Shown: piece by piece, positions 28,085-36,018 of the stretch | Numbering within the stretch: the stretch's first letter is position 1 | Layout of the letters: each line of letters opens with the position of its first letter | NCBI RefSeq assembly: GCF_001552675.1 | Contig: NZ_BCRQ01000024.1 | Location: 1-39,263 of the forward strand | DNA from: Alicyclobacillus sendaiensis NBRC 100866 | GTDB taxonomy: Bacteria; Bacillota; Bacilli; Alicyclobacillales; Alicyclobacillaceae | Reading direction: 5' to 3' | DNA length: 39,263 nt | Position numbers and translations under genes: made by a program | Notes under the pieces: generated by a model | Databases searched by the model: none | Told to the model about the DNA's origin: nothing | What the model saw: only the letters and a program-made list of their open reading frames with translations

Positions 28085-28951
28085 TCACCCATTATACCGA
28101 GGCTCGCCGCGGGAGTTCAAAGTCTGACTGAGCGCCGCCTCCACGATGCTCGCGACTTCGTCGTAGTTGCCGGTGTTCAATCCCTGGAGGGCCGTGTGCA
28201 GATCGTGGGCCTGTGCCACGACGGTCTGAACATTGGCCGAACTCAAATCGCTCAGGTGCACGTGGACACCCACCTCCTGCGCAAGCAGGTAGCTTGCGTA
28301 CTGCGCAGGTGCGACGTGGTTCGCGAGCGCTTGATTCCAGACGCTCGGCGACAGGGCCATGCTGTACACGTGGCCCGCGCCCCGCGTGACGCCCTGAACG
28401 GCGCTCATCACGGCGCGATCGATGTCCGAGCCCGCGCTGTCCCCGTCGAGCGAAGTGGTGGCCACCACGACGCTGTCATTTCGCGGCATCTGCCCCTCGG
28501 CCGCGAGCTCAGCGACGAGGGACCGGACCGCATCTGCAAGCGGCTGACCCTTCACGCGCACGTGGGCGAGGACGGCCTGGCCCACCGCGTTGTAGGCGCT
28601 CGCCGACACCACGTGCATGTTCTGATCCACGGCGAGGCTCCACTCGGCGTTGGCGTCGACCGACACGAGCGCGTGAGGCCGCGCCCCCCACCCTGCCATG
28701 GACAAGACGCTCCCTGAAATCGCGGCGCACAGCGCGCAGGCCGCGATGGCGCCTATCGCCACCCGGCGTCTGGCCCAACCGCGCAGCCACCCCCAGGCGA
28801 TTGGTTGTCCGGCGCCGACGTCGATCACGTCCCCCACCGACATCCCTGGCTTCGCCGCCACCGTCACAAAAGCTCCGTCGTCCGTGAGCAAAATGGCGCG
28901 ATGGCCCTGGAGCTCCACCACGACGGCGCGACCCCGAGTTCGCACACGCAT
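28085..28951 (-). CDS. rsgI: RsgI-type anti-sigma-I factor
   Basis: RsgI is a membrane protein that holds SigI inactive until an external signal. The 288-residue product has an N-terminal cytoplasmic RsgI_N domain (about 1-45, ILLTDDGAFVTVAAKPGMSVGD), one membrane helix (about 64-86) and an extracytoplasmic domain beginning VSVDANAEWSLAVD. In characterised RsgI proteins this segment reads like SIDINPS, and the chain cleaves itself between Asn and Pro; here residues 101-102 are Asn-Ala. No carbohydrate-binding domain is attached. It starts 4 bases after sigI, so the two form an operon ending at the terminator 28000-28028. Confidence 0.85.
   Translation of the reverse strand: MRVRTRGRAVVVELQGHRAILLTDDGAFVTVAAKPGMSVGDVIDVGAGQPIAWGWLRGWARRRVAIGAIAACALCAAISGSVLSMAGWGARPHALVSVDANAEWSLAVDQNMHVVSASAYNAVGQAVLAHVRVKGQPLADAVRSLVAELAAEGQMPRNDSVVVATTSLDGDSAGSDIDRAVMSAVQGVTRGAGHVYSMALSPSVWNQALANHVAPAQYASYLLAQEVGVHVHLSDLSSANVQTVVAQAHDLHTALQGLNTGNYDEVASIVEAALSQTLNSRGEPRYNG
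28091..28120 (-). promoter_or_regulatory. Probable queA-tgt-yajC promoter inside the end of rsgI
   Basis: TTGAAC (28120-28115) and a perfect TATAAT (28096-28091) are 18 bases apart on the minus strand, within the last codons of rsgI. The predicted transcript start near 28084 gives a leader of about 120 bases that passes through the terminator at 28000-28028 before queA. No other promoter is visible between that terminator and queA. Confidence 0.55.
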
Positions 28952-28955
28952 GATG

Positions 28956-29717
28956 TCAATCCCCTTCCGCCCTGAGAAGAAACGACTTCAACATGGGAAA
29001 GTCGCCGGACAACAAGAGAACCATGGCGAGGATGTACTTGCGCTGGCGCTCGAGCGTCTTGCGCGATACCCGCACCCGTTCCTCCACCTGGCGCAGCGGC
29101 AGCGCCTTGCGCCGGAAGACGTAGGTCACGAGTTCCGGATCAGACGCGATGGCGTGGGCGCACGACAGCGCGTTTTGACGAGCGTCCTCGTGCTTGGGCG
29201 AGAGCTCGACCAACTCCTCGAACGTTAATCCAAACTCTTCCAATCTACGAGCGTACTCTTCGATCTCATACGCCCGCATCGCGGCCTCTTCCCGGCGCTG
29301 ATGCTCGGCGATGGACGACGTCACCTCGACCCAATTCGAGACGTGGTCCTCCTCGTCGGCCTGGTCGAACTCGCTCCACGGGCGAAGCCTGGCGCGATGC
29401 TGCCGCTGAGCCCGGAAGAAATCGACGAGGCGCCGCCGGATGACGGTTTCTGCAAACGTCAAAAACGACGCCGCGCGCTCATCCTGATACCGGTCGATGG
29501 CCTCGTTGAACGCCGCGAGCGACACGCTGTACTCGTCATCCGCGTGCGGATCAATATACCGCTTGGCCGTCTGCGACGCGATGCGCAGAATGAAGGGTAT
29601 GTAAAGCGCGATGAGTTCGTTTCGCGCGTTCGCATTTCCGGCTTTTGCACTTTGGAGCAGTCGGGCCAACTCGTTTCGTTCGTCGAACGACCTTCCGCGA
29701 AACGGGAGAACGCCCAC
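28956..29717 (-). CDS. sigI: RNA polymerase sigma factor SigI
   Basis: The 253-residue product is a sigma-70-class factor of the SigI group: region 2 includes ELIALYIPFILRIAS and DDEYSVSLAAFNEAIDRY (59-76), followed by TFAETVIRRRLVDFFR. The C-terminal region 4-like segment has a helix-turn-helix near 210-235 (RQVEERVRVSRKTLERQRKY). In B. subtilis SigI responds to heat and cell-envelope stress, and in clostridia to polysaccharides; which applies here is unknown. The GTG start at 29717 has GGTGAGGTGGGAG upstream. It follows ruvB by 70 bases with a possible own promoter at 29739-29767. Confidence 0.9.
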   Translation of the reverse strand: MGVLPFRGRSFDERNELARLLQSAKAGNANARNELIALYIPFILRIASQTAKRYIDPHADDEYSVSLAAFNEAIDRYQDERAASFLTFAETVIRRRLVDFFRAQRQHRARLRPWSEFDQADEEDHVSNWVEVTSSIAEHQRREEAAMRAYEIEEYARRLEEFGLTFEELVELSPKHEDARQNALSCAHAIASDPELVTYVFRRKALPLRQVEERVRVSRKTLERQRKYILAMVLLLSGDFPMLKSFLLRAEGD

Positions 29718-29738
29718 GCTCCCACCTCACCTCATGAA

Positions 29739-29767
29739 TTCGTTGCGGGCCCGGCGTTTACGGGGGT
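29739..29767 (-). promoter_or_regulatory. Candidate SigI-dependent autoregulatory promoter
   Basis: ACCCCC (29767-29762) and CGAA (29742-29739) lie on the minus strand directly before sigI, 19 bases apart. As I recall, these are the -35 and -10 elements reported for B. subtilis SigI promoters. The predicted start leaves a short leader of about 14 bases. The short motifs in GC-rich DNA keep confidence modest. Confidence 0.35.
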
Positions 29768-29787
29768 ACCGGCGCCGTGAGACATCT

Positions 29788-30786
29788 TCAGCCCGACGGC
29801 ACGGCGCGCCCCAGGTGGCGGTAGGCGGAGGGCATGACGACGCGCCCACGCGGCGTCCGCTTCAAGAAGCCAATCTGGAGGAGGTACGGCTCGTACACGT
29901 CTTCGAGGGTCGACGGCTCCTCGCCCACCGCCGCCGCCAGCGTGTCGAGCCCCACGGGCCCCCCGCCGAACTTGTCCATCGCCGCCTCCAGGATCCGCTT
30001 GTCGGTGGCGTCGAGTCCCAAGGGGTCCACGTGCAGTTGCGCGAGCGCCTCGGCGGCCCTCGCCGCGTCGACCTCAGGCCAGCCCGCGACCTGCGCAATG
30101 TCGCGCACCCGCTTCAACAGCCTGTTCGCAATGCGCGGCGTTCCTCGCGCGCGCCGGGCGATCTCGGCACACCCATCCTCTGTGATGCTGAGCTGGAGAA
30201 TCCGCGCGTTTCGCTTGACGATCTCGGCGAGATCGCGCGCCGGATAGTAGTCCAGATGGAGCATGACGCCGAAACGGTCGCGCAGCGGATGCGACAGAAG
30301 CCCCGCGCGCGTCGTCGCCCCGATGAGCGTGAACGGCGGGAGATCGAGCCGCACCGTGCGCGCACTAGGACCTTTGCCGATGACAATGTCGATCGCGAAG
30401 TCCTCCATCGCCGGATAGAGAACCTCTTCCACGCTCGGGGACAGGCGGTGGATCTCGTCGATAAACAGCACGTCGCCCGGCTGCAGATTCGTCAGAATGG
30501 CGGCGAGATCGCCCGCGCGCTCAATGGCGGGACCGGAGGTCACCCGGATTTGGACGCCGAGCTCGTTGGCGATGATCATCGCGAGGGACGTCTTGCCGAG
30601 TCCCGGCGGGCCGTACAACAGGACGTGATCGAGCGGTTCTCCGCGCTCTTTGGCCGCTTGGATGAAGATGCGCAGGTTCTCCACGGCGGCGCGCTGGCCG
30701 ATGTAATCGTCGAGAAAACGGGGGCGAATGGTGTCAAGCTGCGCGTCCTCGCGCATCCATTCGGCAGAAATCAATCGCTCGTCCAT
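29788..30786 (-). CDS. ruvB: Holliday junction branch-migration ATPase RuvB
   Basis: RuvB is the hexameric AAA+ motor that drives Holliday junction branch migration with RuvA. The 332-residue product has Walker A GPPGLGKT (59-66), Walker B with Asp110-Glu111 (FIDEIH), sensor GATTRAG, the arginine-finger region [11 protein letters not shown], and a C-terminal winged helix. The ATG at 30786 follows GAGGAGGTGG. It is the third gene of ruvC-ruvA-ruvB, 23 bases after ruvA. Confidence 0.97.
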   Translation of the reverse strand: MDERLISAEWMREDAQLDTIRPRFLDDYIGQRAAVENLRIFIQAAKERGEPLDHVLLYGPPGLGKTSLAMIIANELGVQIRVTSGPAIERAGDLAAILTNLQPGDVLFIDEIHRLSPSVEEVLYPAMEDFAIDIVIGKGPSARTVRLDLPPFTLIGATTRAGLLSHPLRDRFGVMLHLDYYPARDLAEIVKRNARILQLSITEDGCAEIARRARGTPRIANRLLKRVRDIAQVAGWPEVDAARAAEALAQLHVDPLGLDATDKRILEAAMDKFGGGPVGLDTLAAAVGEEPSTLEDVYEPYLLQIGFLKRTPRGRVVMPSAYRHLGRAVPSG

Positions 30787-30809
30787 CCGGCCACCTCCTC
30801 ATCCCTCGG

Positions 30810-31436
30810 CTACGGTTTCGACAGCGGCTCGGTTCGCGCCTCGCGCGCGTACAGGTAGGTGAGCGCCGCCTTGATGGTCTCCTCGACGCTTTGGTGGCCT
30901 TTGCCGACCGCCGACACCGCCTCCTCCGCCTCGCGAAGGCGGTACCCGAGCGCCACGAGCGCTGACACCGCGTCCTCCTCCGCCCGGCCCTGCGGCCGGG
31001 ACGCCGGACCAGGGGCGTAAAGGGCGGCGGGCGCCAAGTCGGTGACCTTCTCCCGCAACTCGACGATGAGCCGGCTCGCGAGCTTGCGGCCAATGCCGGG
31101 CAGGCGGCTCAAACCTTCGGCGTCCTCCGCCAGGATGGCCGCCACCATCTCGCTCACGCCTGTCGCGCCGATGACCTGAAGCGCCAACTTCGGCCCGATG
31201 CCGGACACCGCCACCAGACGTTCGAAGAGAGCCCGTTCCTCCACGGTCTCGAACCCGTAGAGCGCCCAGCCGTCCTCACGCACATGATGATGCGTATACA
31301 AGAATGCGGTGTCGCCGGGGTTCAGCGCGGCGTGCGTGCGATCGCACACGTGCACCCGGTAGCCCACGTCGCGCACGTCGAGATCGACATAACCCGGGCC
31401 GAGGAACGCCACGCGCCCCCTCAAAAACGCAATCAC
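30810..31436 (-). CDS. ruvA: Holliday junction DNA-binding protein RuvA
   Basis: RuvA forms the tetramer that grips the four-way junction and loads RuvB. The 208-residue product has the N-terminal OB fold (MIAFLRGRVAFLGPGYVDLDV), two helix-hairpin-helix motifs (VSGIGPKLALQVI and LPGIGRKLASRLI), a Pro/Gly-rich flexible linker (about 137-155) and domain III (AVSALVALGYRLREAEEAV), which contacts RuvB. The GTG at 31436 overlaps the ruvC stop as GTGA, which fixes the start. Confidence 0.96.
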   Translation of the reverse strand: MIAFLRGRVAFLGPGYVDLDVRDVGYRVHVCDRTHAALNPGDTAFLYTHHHVREDGWALYGFETVEERALFERLVAVSGIGPKLALQVIGATGVSEMVAAILAEDAEGLSRLPGIGRKLASRLIVELREKVTDLAPAALYAPGPASRPQGRAEEDAVSALVALGYRLREAEEAVSAVGKGHQSVEETIKAALTYLYAREARTEPLSKP

Positions 31437-31987
31437 CGAAAACGCCCCCGTTCCCACACCCATCCCGTCCGCTTGCCCATAGCCAACTTCGCCTCCAGCT
31501 CGCCAATGCGGCCAGCGTGCGCGTGCGCGATAGCCACCGCCAGCGCGTCGGCGGCGTCGTCGGGCTTCGGAACGCTCGTCAAGCGCAGCAGGAGCCTCAC
31601 CATCTCCTGCACTTGTCGCTTGTCCGCCCGCCCATACCCTGTGACAGCCTGCTTGACCTGCATGGGCGTGTACTCCGCCACCGCCAGGCCCGCCTCCGCG
31701 CCCGCCAAAAGCGCCACACCCCGCGCCTGGCCGACCGTGAACGCCGTCGTGACGTTGCGGCTGAAGAACAGCTCCTCCACCACCATCACCGCAGGCTGAT
31801 ATGTGCGACACAGTTCCGTCAGCTGTCGATACAGGTGCCGAAGTCTCTCGGGCAAAGGCGTGTCCGCGCCCGTCTCGATGCAACCGTGCGTCACATGGTG
31901 GAGCGAATCGCCTGGCCCTCGCTCAATGATGCCGAATCCCAGCCGGGCCAAGCCCGGATCCACGCCAAGGATGCGCAAGGACTCCAC
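31433..31987 (-). CDS. ruvC: Crossover junction endodeoxyribonuclease RuvC
   Basis: RuvC cuts Holliday junctions symmetrically. The 184-residue product retains the acidic catalytic set: Asp10 (GVDPG), Glu71 (VVEELF), and Asp144 and Asp147 (DDAADALA). The GTG at 31987 follows GAGGAG. It leads ruvC-ruvA-ruvB. B. subtilis has ruvA and ruvB at the equivalent place but no ruvC, using RecU instead, so the complete trio resembles clostridia and other deep Firmicutes. Confidence 0.96.
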   Translation of the reverse strand: MESLRILGVDPGLARLGFGIIERGPGDSLHHVTHGCIETGADTPLPERLRHLYRQLTELCRTYQPAVMVVEELFFSRNVTTAFTVGQARGVALLAGAEAGLAVAEYTPMQVKQAVTGYGRADKRQVQEMVRLLLRLTSVPKPDDAADALAVAIAHAHAGRIGELEAKLAMGKRTGWVWERGRFR

Positions 31988-32097
31988 GTTCGCTCCTCCT
32001 CTTGTTCTCTATGGTCATTCGCCACTGACCCTCGAAACTCCTACCCATACAGATATGGAAAATAGAGAGGATGGGATGAAACCAGGCGATCGCGTCA

Positions 32098-32442
32098 TCA
32101 CACCGAGCGATCGCCCGGAATCTGCCCGCCGGGATCGCGCAGATAGACGGGCGTGAGGAAGTAGTAGCTCAGGGGAATGTCCAGCCGCCAGGCGGGCCTC
32201 GATCCCGCAAACGCCACCACGGCGTCGTCCGCCACCTGCCGCCGCTCCACCACCATCGCACCGGCATTCGTCTCGTTGACCAAGATGACGCGGCGCGCGG
32301 AATGATGGCCGCGATGATGCCCTCCAAAGTCCGTGCTCGCCGCCACGGCCTCGCGGGCATCGACACAAGCGCCCGACGCTAGCCAGGCGCAGGCGGACAA
32401 GGCCGCGGCCAGTGCGCGGAACCCACCGTTTCGCATGGCCAT
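32098..32442 (-). CDS. Small secreted protein of unknown function
   Basis: The 114-residue product begins with a signal peptide (charged MAMRNGGFR, hydrophobic core to about 24, likely cleavage near VDA or VAA at 28-36). The mature part is about 80 residues with a His/Gly stretch (FGGHHRGHHS) and a basic, beta-like remainder ending PLSYYFLTPVYLRDPGGQ. SGAC near residue 26 does not fit a standard lipobox. No family is recognised; B. subtilis has bofC near this place, but the sequence does not resemble BofC. The ATG has AGGAGG 9 bases upstream, held in the loop of an inverted repeat (32443-32477). Confidence 0.6.
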   Translation of the reverse strand: MAMRNGGFRALAAALSACAWLASGACVDAREAVAASTDFGGHHRGHHSARRVILVNETNAGAMVVERRQVADDAVVAFAGSRPAWRLDIPLSYYFLTPVYLRDPGGQIPGDRSV

Positions 32443-32477
32443 CTGAACCTGCCTCCTGTCTCACTGAGAAGGTTCAG
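32443..32477 (-). promoter_or_regulatory. Inverted repeat presenting the ribosome-binding site in its loop
   Basis: CTGAACCT (32477-32470) pairs perfectly with AGGTTCAG (32450-32443) on the minus strand, the 3' arm ending directly before the ATG at 32442. The 19-base loop contains AGGAGG and a small internal TCTCA-G-TGAGA palindrome. Confidence 0.4.
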
Positions 32478-32512
32478 AGGTTAATGTGCGCAGATGCGAG
32501 GCCCCTATGCGC

Positions 32513-33259
32513 TCACTCGTCGGCTTCCTCGTCGTCGTCCCCCGTGTCGAGATTGGTGTACACGGTCTGGACGTCATCCAGGGACTCGAGCGCCTCGACG
32601 AGATCGTACACCTGCTCCAACGCATCTTCCGGCAGGTCCATCTTGGTGGACGCCTCATACGTGAGGGACGCTTCCTCGTAGGGGATGCCTTTCTCCTCGA
32701 GAGACATGCGCACGGCGCGGAAGTTGTCCGGCGCCGTCTTCACCACGTACGTGCGGGATCGCTCGATCACGTCCTCGGCTCCCGCCTCAAGCGCCACCAT
32801 CATCAGTTCATCCGCGTCCACCTTGTCCTTGGGGACGACAATCTCGCCGAACCGCTGAAACATCCACGCCACCGCGCCGGATTCGGCGAGGTTACCGCCG
32901 TGCTTGCGGAACAGGTGACGCACCTCCGCCGCCGTGCGGTTGCGGTTATCGGTGAGGATCTCGAGCAAGAGCGCCACCCCGTGCGGCCCGTATCCTTCGT
33001 AGAGCAACTCCTCGTAGGTGACGCCTTCGAGCTGCCCGGTCGCCTTCGCGATGGTCCGCTGAATGTTCTCCATGGGCAGGTTGTTCGCCCGCGCCCGCTC
33101 GATGGCGACGCGCAATCGGAAGTTCGTCTCCGGATTACCGCCGCCCTCGCGCGCCGCTTGGTAGATGTCCTTGGACAGCTTGGTGAACAACTGCCCGCGG
33201 ATGGCGTCCTGCTTGCCCTTGCGCCGCTGAATATTGTGCCACTTCGAATGTCCCGCCAT
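32513..33259 (-). CDS. yebC: YebC/PmpR (TACO1) family protein
   Basis: The 248-residue product has the family start MAGHSKWHNIQRRKGKQDA, the GGGNPE and RNRTAAEVRHLFRKHGGNL motifs and three-domain length. YebC proteins were long labelled DNA-binding regulators; more recent work links several of them to translation of proline-rich stretches. It ends in an acidic tail, which is usual for the family. The ATG at 33259 matches the universal MAGHSKW start, although another ATG lies two codons upstream. It follows nadE by 18 bases and is often found next to ruvC. Confidence 0.93.
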   Translation of the reverse strand: MAGHSKWHNIQRRKGKQDAIRGQLFTKLSKDIYQAAREGGGNPETNFRLRVAIERARANNLPMENIQRTIAKATGQLEGVTYEELLYEGYGPHGVALLLEILTDNRNRTAAEVRHLFRKHGGNLAESGAVAWMFQRFGEIVVPKDKVDADELMMVALEAGAEDVIERSRTYVVKTAPDNFRAVRMSLEEKGIPYEEASLTYEASTKMDLPEDALEQVYDLVEALESLDDVQTVYTNLDTGDDDEEADE

Positions 33260-33277
33260 GTCCATTCACTCCAAGCA

Positions 33278-34129
33278 TCAAGTTCCCCAATCGCGCAGAT
33301 ACCTGAAATCGAGGCCGATGGTCCGCCCCGACAGCTTGGCGATGATCGGCATGCGCCGCTTGTACTGGTTGCGCCGGACGCGATCGACAATGGCTCGCAC
33401 CAACCGCTCCGAATAACCGCGGCCGACGATCTCGTCGGGCGACATCCGGAGGTCCACCCACTGGTACAGGATCTCGTCCGCATCGTCGTACGTGAAGCCG
33501 AGCTCTTTTTCATCCGTCTGATCCGCCCAAAGGTCCGCGCTCGGCGCCTTCTCCAAAATGCTCTTCGGCACGCCCAGGTATGCGGCCAGTTGCCGCACCT
33601 GGCACTTGTACAGGTCCCCAATGGGGTTGAGCGCGCTCGCCATGTCCCCGAACTGGGTGCCGTAGCCGAGCAAGAGCTCCGTCTTGTTGCTCGTGCCGAG
33701 CACGAGCGCGTTCATGGCGGCTGACAGGTCGTAGAGCGTGACCATCCGCTCGCGCGCCATTCGATTGCCCCGCCGAAGCGCGCTCGCCTCGCAGCCGAGG
33801 ACCCGGTTCACCTGCTCGAAGTACGCGTCCACGGGCGCGGTGATGTCAATCACCGTGTGCGGAATGCCGAGCGCCTCCACGACCTTGAGCGCGTCCTCGA
33901 GGCTCTTCGGGTGGCTCGTCCGATAGGGCATGAGCACCGCGTGCACGCGATCCCGCCCGAGCGCTTCCGCCGCCAGAAACGCCGTCAGCGCGGAATCAAT
34001 GCCGCCCGACAGGCCAAACACGGCCTTCTGGAAGCCCACCTTCGTGACCTCGTCGCGCAGAAACCCCGTCAGCACCGAGGTGACAAGCGATGGATTCAAC
34101 GCAAGCTTCGCCTCAATCTCCGGCCTCAT
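33278..34129 (-). CDS. nadE: NAD+ synthetase (synthetase domain only)
   Basis: NadE amidates nicotinic acid adenine dinucleotide to NAD+ with ATP. The 283-residue product has the pyrophosphatase-type P-loop SGGIDS at 41-46, LMPYRTSHP, the adenylate-binding [18 protein letters not shown], and [16 protein letters not shown]. It lacks the N-terminal glutaminase domain of glutamine-dependent NadE, but a nitrilase-family gene with an intact triad overlaps its start by 17 bases. The ATG at 34129 follows AGGAGGTCG. Alone it would be an ammonia-dependent enzyme; together the pair may be glutamine-dependent. Confidence 0.93.
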   Translation of the reverse strand: MRPEIEAKLALNPSLVTSVLTGFLRDEVTKVGFQKAVFGLSGGIDSALTAFLAAEALGRDRVHAVLMPYRTSHPKSLEDALKVVEALGIPHTVIDITAPVDAYFEQVNRVLGCEASALRRGNRMARERMVTLYDLSAAMNALVLGTSNKTELLLGYGTQFGDMASALNPIGDLYKCQVRQLAAYLGVPKSILEKAPSADLWADQTDEKELGFTYDDADEILYQWVDLRMSPDEIVGRGYSERLVRAIVDRVRRNQYKRRMPIIAKLSGRTIGLDFRYLRDWGT

Positions 34130-34994
34130 CGGTCGACCTCCTGCGCACAGCCTCCTCGATCTCGGCGAGCACGAGGCGAACGCGCTCGTCGCGCATGAGC
34201 GGCGTGGTGTAGCGCGCCCGCCGCACGTCTCGAAAGTCAAGATCGGCCACGATCATCGCGCTTTCCGACGCGGGTCCCTCGGCAACCCATTCGCCGTTCG
34301 GGCCCATCACGCCGCTGCCTCCGTAAAAATGCACCCCGTCCTCGTACCCCACGCGGTTGGCAAACACGAAAAAGCAGCCGCACAGCTGCGCGTACATCTG
34401 CAGCAACTGGCGCCAGAAGGCGTGCGAACCGAACTCGGAAGCTGCCATCGTGTTGCGCCACGGGCTCGACGCCGGGACGTAGATCACGGACGCGCCTTGC
34501 ACCGCAAGCAGGTACGGGCTCGACAGGTGCCACGCATCTTCGCAGATCAAGATGCCAGCTTGTCCCCCTCGCGCGGAGAAGGTGCGGACGCGATCGCCCG
34601 GCGCAAAATAGCGGCGTTCGTCGAACATGCCGTACGTCGGAAGGTACACCTTTCGGTGCCGGTGCACGAGGCGGCCGCCGGACGCATACGCCGCCGTCAC
34701 AAAGAAGCGACAGTCGTCCGTCTCCTCGACGAAGGAAAACAGGACATCGAGGTCCCGGCTCGCCTGAATCATACGCTGAATGTCGGGATGACGCACGTGG
34801 CGCGCCACCTCGAGCGTCAGATCCTGCGTCTGATAACCCGTGAGCCCGAGCTCAGGAAACACGAGCACCTGCGCGTTGGCCCGTTTGGCCTCGTCCACGT
34901 AATCGAGGTGCCGGCTCAAATTCGCGGACACGTCGCCCAGTTTAGGCGCAAACTGCGCGATGGCGACGCGGAACGCCGACCAACCCACGTCCAT
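34113..34994 (-). CDS. Carbon-nitrogen hydrolase (nitrilase superfamily), likely glutaminase partner of NadE
   Basis: The 293-residue product has the full nitrilase-superfamily triad: Glu48 (FPELGLTGY), Lys115 ([14 protein letters not shown]) and Cys151 (ILICEDAWH). The pattern around these residues resembles the N-terminal glutaminase domain of fused NAD synthetases more than amino-acid nitrilases, which is inference. The ATG at 34994 has GGGTGG close upstream; a GTG two codons later (34988) has better spacing. Its 3' end overlaps nadE, so the two proteins are made together. Other amidase substrates cannot be excluded. Confidence 0.88.
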   Translation of the reverse strand: MDVGWSAFRVAIAQFAPKLGDVSANLSRHLDYVDEAKRANAQVLVFPELGLTGYQTQDLTLEVARHVRHPDIQRMIQASRDLDVLFSFVEETDDCRFFVTAAYASGGRLVHRHRKVYLPTYGMFDERRYFAPGDRVRTFSARGGQAGILICEDAWHLSSPYLLAVQGASVIYVPASSPWRNTMAASEFGSHAFWRQLLQMYAQLCGCFFVFANRVGYEDGVHFYGGSGVMGPNGEWVAEGPASESAMIVADLDFRDVRRARYTTPLMRDERVRLVLAEIEEAVRRRSTDEAGD

Positions 34995-35023
34995 TCCCCC
35001 ACCCGTCGACTTGGTACCCAAAC

Positions 35024-35040
35024 AGTATACATGGTGCACC
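35024..35040 (-). promoter_or_regulatory. Possible -10 element and palindrome before the NAD synthetase operon
   Basis: TATACT (35029-35024) lies about 30 bases before the hydrolase start, with the palindrome GGTGCACC (35040-35033) four bases upstream of it. No good -35 is present, so an activator or weak promoter is possible. Confidence 0.3.
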
Positions 35041-35082
35041 GAACAAACGGAAGAAAGCGCCTGGCGGCAGCCCGAATGCCCA

Positions 35083-36018
35083 TCAGGTCTCGAGCTCGCG
35101 CAGCCAGGCGTCGTGGACGCGAGCGCGGTCCTCCTCGCATCGGAGCGCGTAGCGGAGCCGCCACGTCCTGCGCTCGGGATCCCCCGCGCGAAACGCCTCC
35201 GCGAGCGCGCGCAGCGCGATGTCGGGCCACGTCCCGAGCCTCGCCAGCGACAGGAGTTCGTCGTCGTCCAGTTCCGCCGCCTGCGCGTACGCGAGCCAGA
35301 GCCGTCGATACGCGCTCGGACTGAGCGGCACCAGATACGCGACGTGGCTCACCCACTGGATCGGATCGGAAAACGGGTCGTCGTAACCGGCGTGATCGAA
35401 GTCGATGAACATGACGCTTCCGCCGGGGCCGACGAGCACGTTGTGGGGGGCGAGATCGCGATGGCAGAAAGCAAGCGGGCGCGCCTCCTCGTAGGATGCG
35501 TAGACGGCGCGGGCGCGTGTGGCGATGCGTTGAAGCGACTCGGCCACGTCGGCCTCCACCGGCATGGCGCTGAGCCTTTCGAGGAGTTGGAGCTTCGCTC
35601 GCCACTTGTCGCGCAGCGTGGCCGTTTGTAAGGCACGGGGCGCCCCGATGGGCGCGGCGCGCTGGGCTCGCGCCAGCGCTCGCGTGACGGCAAGGCGCTC
35701 CAATTCGTCGCTCGCGTCGACGTGCCGGCCTTCGAGCCAAGGCTGAAGATAATACCAGGCGCCGCGCCCGTCCGAGACGCGCATGGTTCCGCGCAACGTC
35801 TCGAGGGGCCTGGCGGCTGAAACGCCCTGGCGCGGATAGTGGCCAAGGACGTCGGCGAGCGCTCGCAGCCGTTCCTCGCTGTCCTTCGGACGCGCCCGCT
35901 TCAAGATGTACCTTGACGCGCCCGCGACAACGCCCCAGACCGTGCGCTTGTGCACGATGGCGTCGGCCTCGATGCCGTACGCGCTGCGGACGAGATCGGC
36001 CACTTCTCCGGCGTCCAT
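35083..36018 (-). CDS. APH-fold kinase, CotS/YsxE-like spore protein
   Basis: The 311-residue product has the aminoglycoside-phosphotransferase fold with the catalytic loop HRDLAPHNVL (His186, Asp188, Asn193) and the metal-binding IDFDHA (Asp206, Asp208). Lys40 (SRYILK) would be the ATP-binding lysine. In Bacillus, kinases of this type (CotS, YutH, YsxE) are spore-associated, and ysxE follows the LysM gene spoVID. Here too it follows a LysM gene, sharing one base with its stop (TGATG). A spore role is therefore inferred from context; antibiotic modification is unlikely. The start at 36018 is fixed by this coupling. Confidence 0.8.
   Translation of the reverse strand: MDAGEVADLVRSAYGIEADAIVHKRTVWGVVAGASRYILKRARPKDSEERLRALADVLGHYPRQGVSAARPLETLRGTMRVSDGRGAWYYLQPWLEGRHVDASDELERLAVTRALARAQRAAPIGAPRALQTATLRDKWRAKLQLLERLSAMPVEADVAESLQRIATRARAVYASYEEARPLAFCHRDLAPHNVLVGPGGSVMFIDFDHAGYDDPFSDPIQWVSHVAYLVPLSPSAYRRLWLAYAQAAELDDDELLSLARLGTWPDIALRALAEAFRAGDPERRTWRLRYALRCEEDRARVHDAWLRELET

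Noticed and set aside
31437-31883. N-terminal extension of ruvA
   Set aside because: Antisense-free shadow of ruvC in another frame; RuvA starts at the GTG overlapping the ruvC stop.
32015-32464. Alternative 149-residue frame over the secreted-protein gene
   Set aside because: No ribosome-binding site, and its translation is Gly/Arg-rich as in shadow frames; the chosen frame has a signal peptide and an AGGAGG site.
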